Source of the DNA: JAVKSM01 sp039583705
GTDB lineage: Bacteria; Actinomycetota; Actinomycetes; Mycobacteriales; Pseudonocardiaceae
Length of the DNA stretch: 45,994 bases
Direction of reading: 5' to 3'
Assembly (NCBI GenBank): GCA_039583705.1
Contig: JAVKSM010000005.1
Span: 1-45,994 of the forward strand
Below, piece after piece: positions 1-8,629 of the stretch. The notes under the pieces are model-generated. The model was given only the letters and a program-made list of their open reading frames with translations. It had not been told where the DNA came from and ran no database searches. The stretch's first letter is position 1. Every line of letters starts with the position of its first letter. The translations under genes and the position numbers were made by a program.

Positions 1-161
1 GTCGAGGATCGTGCTGGCGGGAAGGAATTCCACCTCCCTCAGTTCATCGGCGCCTCACGGCGCACCAGCGCCTCGTGGCGCAGGCGGATCCGGGTCAGAG
101 TGGTCCCGTGATCATGCAGGCGACACCTGAGCCCCGCCCTGCCGAAGCACCGGGACCTCTA

Positions 162-944
162 TTACGCCCAGATCCCCCGTTGCACGAACACATCTTTGAG
201 CAGCGATGGCCGGTCCGACAGAATTCCGTCGACTCCGAGGTTGAGCAGGCAGGTCATCTCGGCTCGGTCGTCGGCGGTGGTCAACACGTAAACGGCCACC
301 GCCCGCCGGTGGGCTTCCTCGACGAAGTGGCGATCGACCAGTGGCACCGGGCCGTGACGCAGGGGCACCAGGGTGCAGGAGGCGGCGAATGTGAACGCGG
401 GCAGGCCTAAGCCCAGGCTGGCCAGCCGGAGGCGAAGAATGTCGCTGCTTCCCATCCAGGTGCACACCTCGCCGCCGCTGAGCCGGCGGATGTGGTTCAC
501 TCGCCGGGTGGAGAAAGCGCCGACGCAGACCCGGCTGTGGGCGTTGGTCCGGTCCAGTGCCGCCACCAGCGGCGGCACCGCCCCTGTGTGCTTGGCGTCG
601 ATGCACACCCGGATATCGGGCCAGGCGCCGAGGATGTCCTCCAGCAAGGGGATCGGCTCCCCCTGCACCCGGGCACGGCGGACCTCGGAGAACGGCAGTT
701 GGCACAGTCGGCCGCGCCGGTCGGTCACCCGGCCCAGATCGTGGTCGTGGAAGGCCAGCAGCACCCCGTCTGAGGTGGCGTGCACGTCGGTCTCCAGGTA
801 CCTGTAGCCCAGCCGGACCGCTGCCGAGAAGGCGAGCATCGTGTTCTCCGGCCCTTCCGCGGCCCCGCCCCGATGGGCAAACGGGATCGGATGCGGCCAG
901 TCGAGGAATGGCCACCAGCGCCAGGCAGCGGAGTGGCTCCTCAC
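162..944 (-). CDS. Glycerophosphodiester phosphodiesterase
   Basis: About 260 residues. It should hydrolyse glycerophosphodiesters to glycerol-3-phosphate and an alcohol. The GDPD signature is clear near the N-terminus: FAHRGG followed by ENTMLAF, then ETDVH and a second histidine site FHDHDLGRVTD. The C-terminal GVDGILSDRP matches the family's closing strand. I chose the GTG at 944 because it forms a GTGA overlap with the stop of the upstream acyltransferase gene; the reading frame further upstream is low-complexity shadow. No signal peptide is seen, so it is probably cytoplasmic. The coupling to an acyltransferase suggests a lipid-turnover pair (inference). Confidence 0.9.
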   Translation of the reverse strand: MRSHSAAWRWWPFLDWPHPIPFAHRGGAAEGPENTMLAFSAAVRLGYRYLETDVHATSDGVLLAFHDHDLGRVTDRRGRLCQLPFSEVRRARVQGEPIPLLEDILGAWPDIRVCIDAKHTGAVPPLVAALDRTNAHSRVCVGAFSTRRVNHIRRLSGGEVCTWMGSSDILRLRLASLGLGLPAFTFAASCTLVPLRHGPVPLVDRHFVEEAHRRAVAVYVLTTADDRAEMTCLLNLGVDGILSDRPSLLKDVFVQRGIWA

Positions 945-2680
945 CGCGTCGGCGCGGGGACGGCGGGGCCGAGGAAGGAGCTCAGCTCGGCGAGGTAGCC
1001 GTCGACGAATTGGCGGGCGGCGTCGGCGTTGAATAGCCGGAGCCGGTAGCGGAAGGCCAGATACAGCCGGCCGCCGGCGGTGACGGCACCGACCGCCAGC
1101 CCGAGCGGCATCCGGGCCGGCGGCGAGAACCAGACCTCGACGATGCTGCCCGCGTCGGGACCGAACGAGGGCAACTCGGTCGGCGCGCCCAGGTTGGACA
1201 GCATGGCGGTGTCGACAAGGCGGTTGCCGGTCAGCGGCAGCAACATGACGGTCACCTGTTTGAGCCACAGCGGGAACAGCGGCGACCGCCCGAGGACCTC
1301 GATGAGGGCGGTGCCCACGCCCACCCCCTTCTTCCGCCGGGTTTGAGCACTCAGCGCGGCCAGGGCTGCCTGCGGGCTGCGCCGGCTGCGGCGGCTCGTC
1401 GACACCCGGGCCGGCAGCGAGTAGTTGCCCGCCACGTCATCTCGCCAGGCCGACGGTCGCAGGTTCGCTGGCACCAGCACGCCGATACGCCCGCAGCGCC
1501 GCGCGTGTTCGCCGTTCCACCGCCCGATCGCCAGGTGCAGGGCAGCCAGCAGCACGTCGTTGACCGTGCCCGCACGCGCAAGACCGACCAGCGCCTGAGT
1601 CTGAGCCGGCGACAGGGCCACGTGGACAAAGCCGTAGCCGGCCTTGTTGCGCTCACCCTCGGGCGCCAGGCGAGCCGGCGGGACCAGCAGATCGCGCAGC
1701 TTCTCCAGCAGGGCCAACTGTCGGCGCACCCGGATGATGAACACCTCAGCGCCGGTCAGCCGCTCAGCGAACGCTCTGGCCTCGGAAAAGCCCACCTTGG
1801 GAGCCGGGTCGGGCTCCCCGGCGTAGGCGCGGGCAACGGACCGCAGCACCCGCAGGGCGCCGAAACCGTCCATGGCCGCATGGTTGACGTTGAGCATCAC
1901 CACATCCCCGTCGGGATGGCGAGCCAGCCGAGCCCGCAGCGGAGGCGACTCCGCCAGCGGCACCCCCCGGCTCTGCAACTCGGCCCGGGTGGCTGCCAGC
2001 GCGGCGTCGTCCGGGCAGTCCACGACCTGCAGCGGGTCGATGTCGACCCCGGCTGGGATCTCCCAGTGGTCGTGGCGCAGGGAGCGCACCGAGGCCATCT
2101 TGCGAACCCGGGCCATCGGGTGGGAACGCATCGCCTGGGCCAGCGCGGCCCGCAGCCGGGACTCGTCGAGAACGCCGGAGACCCTGACCTCCAATTGCAC
2201 GCTCCACGGCGCGGCTTCTGTGTCGAGCAGGTGGACTGCCTCGTCGACCAAGCCGAACGGGATCTGTGTCGGCTCCGGTCGCTGCGCCTGAGCCCGCCCA
2301 GCTACCATATCGGGGATCAACTGTTGCTCGACTTCGACTGGGCACTCGACATCGCAGCGTTGACGCCGCCACCCGAGAAAACGGGCAATATCGCCCGCGA
2401 GGATCGACCAGTTGTGAGCCATGATGGCCGACCAGGCGTAGTGGACGAAGCGCTCCGAGTCGAGGTTCAGGGGGCAGATCCGATCGACGTGGGCACAGAC
2501 GCGGTCGCCGTCGAACACCACATGCAAGCTGTCGGTGGCCGACCTCTCCCGGTACGAGACCTGGCCGCGGTGGAAGCCGCGGCCCAGCGCCGTGTCACGA
2601 CGGAAGCGGTCGCTGCGCTCGAGCATCCGCAGCAACTCCCGGACCTCAATCGGCGTCAGAACCTGGCAGTTAGACGTCAT
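941..2680 (-). CDS. Condensation/WS-DGAT-like acyltransferase
   Basis: 579 residues. The central and C-terminal parts resemble the condensation / wax ester synthase-diacylglycerol acyltransferase / PapA superfamily, which moves acyl groups between CoA or carrier thioesters and alcohols. The active-site motif reads NHAAMDGFG, so the usual HHxxxDG has Asn for the first His while the catalytic second His is kept. A second family feature is the TVNDVLLAALHLAIGRW segment and the later LVPANLRP. The first ~110 residues, before the acyltransferase-like part, match nothing I recognise. The ATG at 2680 follows a GAGG. It ends in a GTGA overlap with the phosphodiesterase gene, so the two are likely one operon. 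Substrate unknown. Confidence 0.75.
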   Translation of the reverse strand: MTSNCQVLTPIEVRELLRMLERSDRFRRDTALGRGFHRGQVSYRERSATDSLHVVFDGDRVCAHVDRICPLNLDSERFVHYAWSAIMAHNWSILAGDIARFLGWRRQRCDVECPVEVEQQLIPDMVAGRAQAQRPEPTQIPFGLVDEAVHLLDTEAAPWSVQLEVRVSGVLDESRLRAALAQAMRSHPMARVRKMASVRSLRHDHWEIPAGVDIDPLQVVDCPDDAALAATRAELQSRGVPLAESPPLRARLARHPDGDVVMLNVNHAAMDGFGALRVLRSVARAYAGEPDPAPKVGFSEARAFAERLTGAEVFIIRVRRQLALLEKLRDLLVPPARLAPEGERNKAGYGFVHVALSPAQTQALVGLARAGTVNDVLLAALHLAIGRWNGEHARRCGRIGVLVPANLRPSAWRDDVAGNYSLPARVSTSRRSRRSPQAALAALSAQTRRKKGVGVGTALIEVLGRSPLFPLWLKQVTVMLLPLTGNRLVDTAMLSNLGAPTELPSFGPDAGSIVEVWFSPPARMPLGLAVGAVTAGGRLYLAFRYRLRLFNADAARQFVDGYLAELSSFLGPAVPAPTR

Positions 2681-2749
2681 AGCCTCGTAACCCCTACCGT
2701 CAGGGATGGCAACAGCATCGTCAGATCCTTCCCATGTCCTTGCGATCAG

Positions 2750-2766
2750 GTTGTGCCCTGCACAAC
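2750..2766. promoter_or_regulatory. Inverted repeat upstream of acyltransferase
   Basis: GTTGTGC-CCT-GCACAAC is a perfect 7-bp inverted repeat with a 3-bp centre, 70-86 bp upstream of the acyltransferase start. The size and place suit a repressor operator; no regulator gene lies beside it, so this is inference. Confidence 0.35.
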
Positions 2767-2916
2767 ATCAGTCCGCACCAAGAGATTCCACCGTGCACAC
2801 AATGCGACAGTCGGACCGCGGCCACCCCTCACCCAACCAAGATCACAAAGCCAGTGCTACAGCCGCGGGTCCAGGGGCTCGGACCCCAGCGATGACGTAC
2901 CGGGACGGAGGTCGGT

Positions 2917-3302
2917 GAGCGATGAGCCCAGCATCCGCGCGGCGGTGCGAGCCAACCTCGCCGCCGGGTGGACACCGTCGAGCACTGCTCCTGGCGCACC
3001 CCCGGCGGCGGCTTTGACGCCGACCCGCAGGTGGCCGAGGCGATGGCCGCCCAGGACATCACCGCCTGCCCCACGCCCACCCGCAACTGGGGGCGGATGG
3101 CGAGCCTGATCGGGCAGCAGCGAGCCGAGCACTACCACCACCGGCTGCGCTGGCTCGACGAGCACGGGGTGCGCCTGGTCGCCGGCACCGACGCCGGGAC
3201 CCGCGGGCGGACCCGCAAGCGCTGCGGAAGATCCGCCTGGTCATCGCCAGTGGCCGCACCAGCCCAAGTACGGCCGCCTCGCCAGCGGTCGGACCACCCT
3301 GA
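2917..3302 (+). pseudogene. Broken amidohydrolase-family gene
   Basis: Pieces of a metal-dependent amidohydrolase (imidazolonepropionase/prolidase-like class) lie in three frames in the right order. First SIRAAVRANLAAG, then after a one-base shift near 2967 VDTVEHCSW through HGVRLVAGTDAG, which carries the family's GTDAG metal-site motif. The closing block ADPQALRKIRLVIASGR follows in another frame. The segment normally found between GTDAG and that block is missing, as is the N-terminal half with the first metal site. It cannot make an active enzyme. Intact family members are about 400 residues. Confidence 0.75.
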
Positions 3303-3563
3303 GCGGATCCCGCTGCCGGCGTGGCCGATGGTCTGGCCGGCGGTAGCCTCGGTGTGTCGCTCGCCATAGGCGGGGGAGTGCAGGGAACCGTTCCGGCCGC
3401 TGTCGCGTTGTACGGTACGGTCGTTCAGTTTCGGTGTCCGTGCGATGCACGCTCGCAGGAACATATTTGGTGCGAGCGCGCAGATGACCTGGTCAGCGCC
3501 GCCAGGGCCGACCGGGGCTCGCGGGACTGCGAGTGCCCACCACCACTGCTAGGAGCAGATCGC

Positions 3564-3767
3564 ATGGCACAGGGAACCGTGAAGTGGTTCAACGGGGAGA
3601 AGGGCTTCGGCTTCATCTCCCAGGACGGCGGCGGCGCGGACGTCTTCGTGCACTACTCGGAGATCGACGGGGCGGGCTTCCGCACCCTCGAGGAGGGGCA
3701 ACGCGTGGAGTTCGCGGTGGGCCAGGGCACGAAGGGCCCACAGGCCACCGGCGTCCGCCTCGTCTGA
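3564..3767 (+). CDS. csp: Cold-shock protein, CspA family
   Basis: 67 residues, the normal length for a single cold-shock domain. It binds single-stranded RNA or DNA and acts as an RNA chaperone in the cytoplasm. RNP1 is KGFGFI (residues 13-18) and RNP2 is DVFVHYS (26-32); the start MAQGTVKWFN is typical of actinobacterial CspA. The ATG at 3564 has AGGAGC at 3551-3556 before it. An intergenic stretch of about 260 bases precedes it, where cold-shock genes often carry a long regulatory leader; I see no defined element there. A strong hairpin terminator follows. Confidence 0.96.
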   Translation: MAQGTVKWFNGEKGFGFISQDGGGADVFVHYSEIDGAGFRTLEEGQRVEFAVGQGTKGPQATGVRLV

Positions 3768-3796
3768 TCTCACCGTCGGATCCACTGCGTGGTCCA

Positions 3797-3825
3797 GGGC
3801 CCGCTCCCATCCCGGGAGCGGGCCC
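3797..3825 (+). terminator. Hairpin terminator after csp
   Basis: GGGCCCGCTCCC (3797-3808) pairs perfectly over 12 bp with GGGAGCGGGCCC (3814-3825), leaving a 5-base loop. It sits 30 bases after the csp stop. There is no clear U tract, as is common in high-GC actinobacteria. Confidence 0.8.
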
Positions 3826-3883
3826 CGACGCATCCGGGCGCGGCCCGCGCCTCCCTCTCGTCAAGGATTCCGAGGCATCCCGC

Positions 3884-4840
3884 TTGAGCCCTACCACACT
3901 CCTACCTGCCCACCCCTCCGAAGGCCAGAATCGTGGTCCAAGCCTGCTGGCAGGCCGACAGTCCGTCGGCGAGCAATGGCTGGTCCGGGCGTTCGTCGTC
4001 CTCCCGCTGCTCGCGCTGGTGGCGGCCCTGCCGTTGGCCTGGGGGTGGGGCCTGAGCTGGCTCGACGTCGGCCTGAGCATCGGGTTCTACCACCTGACCG
4101 GCCTGGGTGTCACGGTCGGTTTCCACCGCTACTTCACCCATGGTGCGTTCAAGGCCCGCCGTGTCCTGCGCGTCGCCTTGGCGGTGGCCGGCAGCCTGGC
4201 GCTGCAGGGCACGGTCACCGGCTGGGTAGCCGACCACCGGCGCCACCACGCTTTCGCCGACAAGGAGGGTGATCCACACTCGCCGTGGTTGTTCGGCACC
4301 TCACCGGCGGGGCTGGCAAGGGGCTTCCTGCACGCCCACACCGGATGGCTGTTCAGCCTGGACCGGACCAACGCTGCGCGGTTCGCCCCGGACCTGCTCG
4401 CCGATCGCGACATCCGTCGTGTCGACGACCTGTTCCTGCCGCTGACCGCGGCCAGCCTGCTCGCCCCCGCGCTCATCGGCGGCTTGGTCACGATGTCGTG
4501 GTGGGGGGCGCTGACCGCGCTGTTCTGGGCCGGGCTGGTGCGCATAGCCCTGCTGCACCACGTCACCTGGTCGGTCAACTCGATCTGCCACATGGTTGGC
4601 GACCGGCCCTTCACCACTCGCGACCGCTCCACCAACGTCTGGCCACTGGCCATCGCCTCCTTTGGCGAGTCCTGGCACAACCTGCACCATGCCGACCCCA
4701 CCTGTGCCCGCCACGGTGTGCGGCCGGGTCAGCTCGACACCTCCGCACGAGTGATCTGGGCCTTCGAGAAGCTCGGCTGGATCCACGACGTGCGCTGGCC
4801 CACCCCGCGCCGACTCGCCCGCATCACCGCAGCGGGCTGA
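3884..4840 (+). CDS. Membrane acyl-CoA/fatty acid desaturase
   Basis: About 318 residues from a TTG start at 3884, chosen because GAGG lies 8 bases upstream (3872-3875) and the length then fits the family. It should introduce a cis double bond into acyl chains using a di-iron centre, electrons and O2. The three histidine boxes are visible: HRYFTH, HRRHH and WHNLHH. Hydrophobic segments flank them (near FVVLPLLALVAALPLAWGW and the region before LLHHVTW). The open frame extends upstream through csp, but that part is shadow. Its place between csp and a cyclopropane synthase suggests control of membrane fluidity (inference). Confidence 0.88.
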   Translation: MSPTTLLPAHPSEGQNRGPSLLAGRQSVGEQWLVRAFVVLPLLALVAALPLAWGWGLSWLDVGLSIGFYHLTGLGVTVGFHRYFTHGAFKARRVLRVALAVAGSLALQGTVTGWVADHRRHHAFADKEGDPHSPWLFGTSPAGLARGFLHAHTGWLFSLDRTNAARFAPDLLADRDIRRVDDLFLPLTAASLLAPALIGGLVTMSWWGALTALFWAGLVRIALLHHVTWSVNSICHMVGDRPFTTRDRSTNVWPLAIASFGESWHNLHHADPTCARHGVRPGQLDTSARVIWAFEKLGWIHDVRWPTPRRLARITAAG

Positions 4841-5012
4841 TGTCCAGCGTTCGACGATCGCCGGCTGCGTGATGCCCGTCAGTCGGGGTTCAGCGGGCAT
4901 CTGGGCACGGTGCGGTACTTGGGACGTTCCTGGCGGATCCGCATCCGGTCCGGACGCCCGTGCAGTCGCCCGAGGTCGCCACGCCCCTCACGGAAGCTGG
5001 ACACTGTGCTCC

Positions 5013-5020
5013 GGAGGAGA
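5013..5020 (+). promoter_or_regulatory. Ribosome binding site that fixes the cfa start
   Basis: GGAGGAGA lies 5 bases before the GTG at 5026. It is much better than anything before the in-frame GTG at 4960, so the shorter protein is preferred. Confidence 0.7.
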
Positions 5021-5025
5021 CGGAC

Positions 5026-6216
5026 GTGTTCGAGAAACTGGTGGTCGACCGACTGGTGAGCCGGCTGCAGTTCGGTCGGGTGAGCATCGAATACTGGGAC
5101 GGCGAGCGGCGGTCCTACGGCAGCTGCGGACCGGCGGTGACGATACGGTTGGCCACACCCGCGGTGGCCAAGGCGGCGCTGACCAACATCAGCCTCGCAT
5201 TCGGAGAGGGCTACAGTCGGGGCCTGGTTGAGGTGCCCGAGGACGAGCTCGTGGCGCTGTTCTGGATCGTCGGTCAGAACCGTAACGTGATCGACCGTGT
5301 GCTGCCGGTGCGCTGGCCACACCGGGATGAGGCCAACCGCCGGCACCGCCAGCGCGACCAGATCCGCCGCCACTATGACGTCGGCAACGACTACTACCGG
5401 CTGTTCCTGGACCCGACGCTGACTTACTCCTGCGCCTACTTCGAGCACGACGACGACACACTCGAGGCGGCCCAGCATCAGAAGGTCGACCACCTGCTGC
5501 GCAAGCTGCGGCTGGCACCGGGTCAGCGCCTACTCGACATCGGCTGCGGCTGGGGTTACCTCGCGGTGGCGGCTGCACAGCGCTACGGCGTGTCGGTGCT
5601 CGGGATCACGCTCAGCTCTGAGCAGCTCGCCGCTGCACGGGAGCTGGCGGAGCAGCGGGGAGTGGCTGACCGGGTGAGCTTTCAGCTCGCGAACTACCAG
5701 GATCTGCCGGGCCGCGGTACCTCCTTCGACCGGGTCGTCAGCGTCGGCATGTTCGAGCACGTCGGGCGCGGCCAACACGACCGCTACTTCGCCGCGGTGC
5801 GCGAGCTGCTCACCGACGGCGGGGTGTCGGTGCTGCACACGATCACCCAGCAGGCGCCGGAGGCCACCGACCCGTGGGTCGACCGCCACATCTTCCCCGG
5901 CGGCTACCTGCCGACCGTCGCCGACATCGAGCGCGGCCTCGCCCACCACGACCTGTGGTCGGTGGAGCGGGAGAACCTGTGGCGGCACTACGCGTTGACT
6001 TTGGAGCACTGGCGTCGCGCGCACCGGGCGAACCGGCACCGAATCGTTGAGATGTTCGACGAGGAGTTCTACCGGAGGCGAGAGTTCTGGCTGGCCGGCT
6101 CGCTGGCGGGTTTCGCCCACGGTGACCTCGGCCTGGCCCAGATCGTGTTCACCAAGGGAAAGCCGCTGGACTGGCCCTGGACCCGGCGTTACCTCTATAG
6201 AGACGTGACAGTCTGA
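5026..6216 (+). CDS. cfa: Cyclopropane-fatty-acyl-phospholipid synthase
   Basis: 396 residues from GTG 5026. It methylenates cis double bonds of membrane phospholipid acyl chains with S-adenosylmethionine. The signature HYDVGNDYYRLFLD, the lipid-pocket motif TYSCAYF and the SAM site LLDIGCGWGYLA are all present, followed by the family's MFEHVG and the C-terminal REFWLAGSLAGF. The N-terminal ~100 residues form the usual small domain. An in-frame GTG at 4960 would add 22 residues but lacks a good binding site. The desaturase directly upstream would supply the unsaturated chains that this enzyme uses, so the order makes metabolic sense. Confidence 0.93.
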   Translation: MFEKLVVDRLVSRLQFGRVSIEYWDGERRSYGSCGPAVTIRLATPAVAKAALTNISLAFGEGYSRGLVEVPEDELVALFWIVGQNRNVIDRVLPVRWPHRDEANRRHRQRDQIRRHYDVGNDYYRLFLDPTLTYSCAYFEHDDDTLEAAQHQKVDHLLRKLRLAPGQRLLDIGCGWGYLAVAAAQRYGVSVLGITLSSEQLAAARELAEQRGVADRVSFQLANYQDLPGRGTSFDRVVSVGMFEHVGRGQHDRYFAAVRELLTDGGVSVLHTITQQAPEATDPWVDRHIFPGGYLPTVADIERGLAHHDLWSVERENLWRHYALTLEHWRRAHRANRHRIVEMFDEEFYRRREFWLAGSLAGFAHGDLGLAQIVFTKGKPLDWPWTRRYLYRDVTV

Positions 6217-6585
6217 GAGATCGTCGGCTGCCGCCGGCTCAGATCCAGACGCTGGTCGGTGGACCACGGCCTCCGGCACATCGCCGAGCCGACCGCGCGA
6301 ACGGTCGTCCACGTGGGTGGCGGCTCCACCGGGCTCGGCTGGGGCGGCGCCCAGCAGCCCGACGACGAAGTCTGCTTCTTTCAGGCCAGCGCCATAGCTG
6401 TCGCGAGGTGTGGTGATCGTGTCGCCACCAACTGGATCGACCCCGACCACCCGGCGGTGCGGGTCCTGATCGTAGTGCTGGCCTCGCCGTGATCCGCAGG
6501 GCAAGGTAAGCGGCCCGTAGGTCGGGATTGTGCCCGACACGCTGCGCGGTTGGGGTCAAGCAGCGGCAGGGACGATGATGGAGCC
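6217..6585. other. Intergenic stretch, no supported gene
   Basis: 369 bases between cfa and the DUF2237 gene. Short open frames exist on both strands, but none shows a motif, a good start or a length I can support. It may hold decayed coding sequence, as nearby stretches do. Confidence 0.5.
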
Positions 6586-6948
<363 letters not shown>

Positions 6949-6985
6949 GCTCATCCCCTGCCCGGCCACCTCGCCGCCGCACCGG

Positions 6986-7199
6986 ACCGACGAGAACCTC
7001 GGCCGCGCCGAAGGACGCCTCCCCGATCACGAGCTGTTCGGCGACCCGCCCGCCCATGCGCACTGCGAGGGTCTCGCGCAGGTAGCCCTCCCCATAGAGG
7101 TGGCGTTCGCCGAGGGGGAGCTGTTCGGTGACGCCGAGGGCCTGCCCGGCTGCAGGGGTCCACATCGCTGGCGAACTGGCTGTAGGACAAGCTCACGGC
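6986..7199 (-). pseudogene. FtsH remnant lacking the AAA core
   Basis: Two pieces of the membrane protease FtsH lie next to each other on the minus strand. VSLSYSQFASDV (7196-7158) matches the periplasmic start of FtsH. One frame away, GQALGVTEQLPLGERHLY and LAVRMGGRVAEQLVIGE (about 7147-6990) match the C-terminal M41 peptidase domain. The transmembrane helices, the whole AAA ATPase and the HEXXH zinc site are gone, so roughly 400 residues have been deleted between the pieces. The remnant stops abruptly after FGAA. It cannot be functional. Confidence 0.72.
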
Positions 7200-7233
7200 A
7201 CCCCGCCCGACCACCCAAGGGAACCGGCGTTGG

Positions 7234-7788
7234 TCACTGTGCCGGGCCGCTGCGGAGGGCGTAGCCGTCGGCACTGTCGAGACCGGCCTGGACGAGCGGC
7301 GGCTCGGGGTCCGAGGCGGCACGGTCGGACACGACGGTGAGATCGCCTTTCGCCTCGTAGAGGACGTAGCGCAGCCCGGAGAGGTCGAACACGCCACGCT
7401 GGCGCAGGTGGGCGTAGAGGTCGTTGTCGGTCAGCCCGCACATCCGAAGCTGGCGGCGGCGAAGATGGCCGTGGTCGACGAGGACCCGGACCCTGTGGTC
7501 GAACAACTTGCCGGCCAGCGGGCGGAACCGCAGCAGGCTGGCGAGCCGGTGCACGGCGATGAGGGTGAGCAGCGCGACGGCGCCCGTCAGGTAGGCCTGA
7601 GTGCCTGCGATGGCGGTGCGCCCGACGATCGCGCCGACCGCCACCGCTGTGGCGAAGTCGATGATGGTCCACTGGGCGAGGGTGCGCCGTTCCCCCAGAC
7701 GCAGCCCGACGACAGCGGTCGCGTACATGAGGACAGCCTTGCCGGCGACCACGCCGAGATCCTGCCAGGGACCGACGATCCAGGACAT
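7234..7788 (-). CDS. DUF421 (YetF-like) membrane protein
   Basis: 184 residues. The N-terminal half has three hydrophobic segments (GVVAGKAVLMYATAVVGLRL, IIDFATAVAVGAIVG, AYLTGAVALLTLIAVH) and the conserved LGERRTLAQWTIIDF block of DUF421/YetF proteins. The C-terminal half is a soluble domain with GHLRRRQLRMCGLTDNDLYAHLRQRGV, also typical. Function is unknown; homologues are inner-membrane proteins linked to stress and sporulation. The ATG at 7788 follows GGGAG with 5-base spacing. It lies next to the FtsH remnant and a HAD hydrolase on the same strand. Confidence 0.9.
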   Translation of the reverse strand: MSWIVGPWQDLGVVAGKAVLMYATAVVGLRLGERRTLAQWTIIDFATAVAVGAIVGRTAIAGTQAYLTGAVALLTLIAVHRLASLLRFRPLAGKLFDHRVRVLVDHGHLRRRQLRMCGLTDNDLYAHLRQRGVFDLSGLRYVLYEAKGDLTVVSDRAASDPEPPLVQAGLDSADGYALRSGPAQ

Positions 7789-7841
7789 GCAAACTCCCTT
7801 CCGGCACGGCTGCCATGGAGTCCCAGGAGATCGAGCAGGAC

Positions 7842-8528
7842 CTAACCGGAAGTCTGGCGGGCGAACCGGGCGATGAGGCTGTCCTGCAGGCAGGCGAGCA
7901 GCTCGGCAGGCCCCTCGTAGATCTCCGCCGCGCCCGCCTCGCGCAGCTCGTCACGTCCGATCCCGCCGCTGAGCAGCGCGATGCAGGCAAGCCCCGCCTT
8001 CTTGCACGCCCGCACGTCCCAGACGGTGTCGCCGACGAACACCGCCGCATCCGCCGCCACCCCGACGCGCTGCAACGCGATCTGCAGGATGTCGGGCGCC
8101 GGTTTGCTTTCTTCCGCATCGCTGGAAGACGTCACAGCGGCGAGGACGTCGTCGGCGTCGAGCGCGTCACACAGTGCCCGCATCTCACGCTCGTTGGCAG
8201 AGCTGGCCAGCACCACCCGCAGGCCACGGCTCGCGCACGCCCGCAGCAAGTCGGAAGCGCAGTCGAAAGCTCGCAGCCGCGGCCAGTAGGGGGCGTAGAG
8301 GGCCGTGTGCGCGGATCGGAGCTCGTCGTCCACCCCGCGGTCACGGCCGGCCGGGAGGAGATGATCGAGCAGCTTGTCCGAGCCCATGCCGATGGCGCGG
8401 TGAACGCGAGCCATCGGGACATGGTGACCGTACTGGCGGAACGCCTCCCACCAGGCAACGGCGTGCAGGTAGTTGGTATCGACAAGAGTGCCGTCCACGT
8501 CGAAGAGCACCGCGGAAATCCCGGTCAT
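7842..8528 (-). CDS. HAD-family phosphatase (phosphoglycolate phosphatase-like)
   Basis: About 228 residues. A cytoplasmic haloacid-dehalogenase-type hydrolase of the PGP/beta-phosphoglucomutase class. Motif I is LFDVDGTLVD with the nucleophilic and acid-base Asp, motif II is VVLASSA, the motif III lysine is in ESKPAPD, and motif IV is VFVGDTVWD. The cap is the helical C1 type between motifs I and II. I used the ATG at 8528; a GTG at 8546 would add six residues. Exact substrate not readable from sequence. Confidence 0.88.
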   Translation of the reverse strand: MTGISAVLFDVDGTLVDTNYLHAVAWWEAFRQYGHHVPMARVHRAIGMGSDKLLDHLLPAGRDRGVDDELRSAHTALYAPYWPRLRAFDCASDLLRACASRGLRVVLASSANEREMRALCDALDADDVLAAVTSSSDAEESKPAPDILQIALQRVGVAADAAVFVGDTVWDVRACKKAGLACIALLSGGIGRDELREAGAAEIYEGPAELLACLQDSLIARFARQTSG

Positions 8529-8629
8529 GCCGCACGGGCTACCCACCGCGCCGTGAGGCCATACCGCCGCGATGGACGGGGATGAGCAGGCCGCCAGCGC
8601 GAGGCGCTCAAGTGGTCGCCGTCACACCC

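Noticed and set aside
1..161. Possible gene end and a GGGAGGTGG binding site on the minus strand near the left edge
   Set aside because: No start codon at suitable spacing is inside the window and the short frame before it has no recognisable motif.
1343..3109. 588-residue open frame on the plus strand
   Set aside because: It mirrors the real acyltransferase gene on the other strand, has no motifs, and is rich in Arg, Gln and His as expected for a GC-rich shadow; only its last part coincides with the amidohydrolase remnant.
6217..6585. Possible remnant on the minus strand after cfa
   Set aside because: One frame reads partly protein-like, but no motif could be tied to a family.
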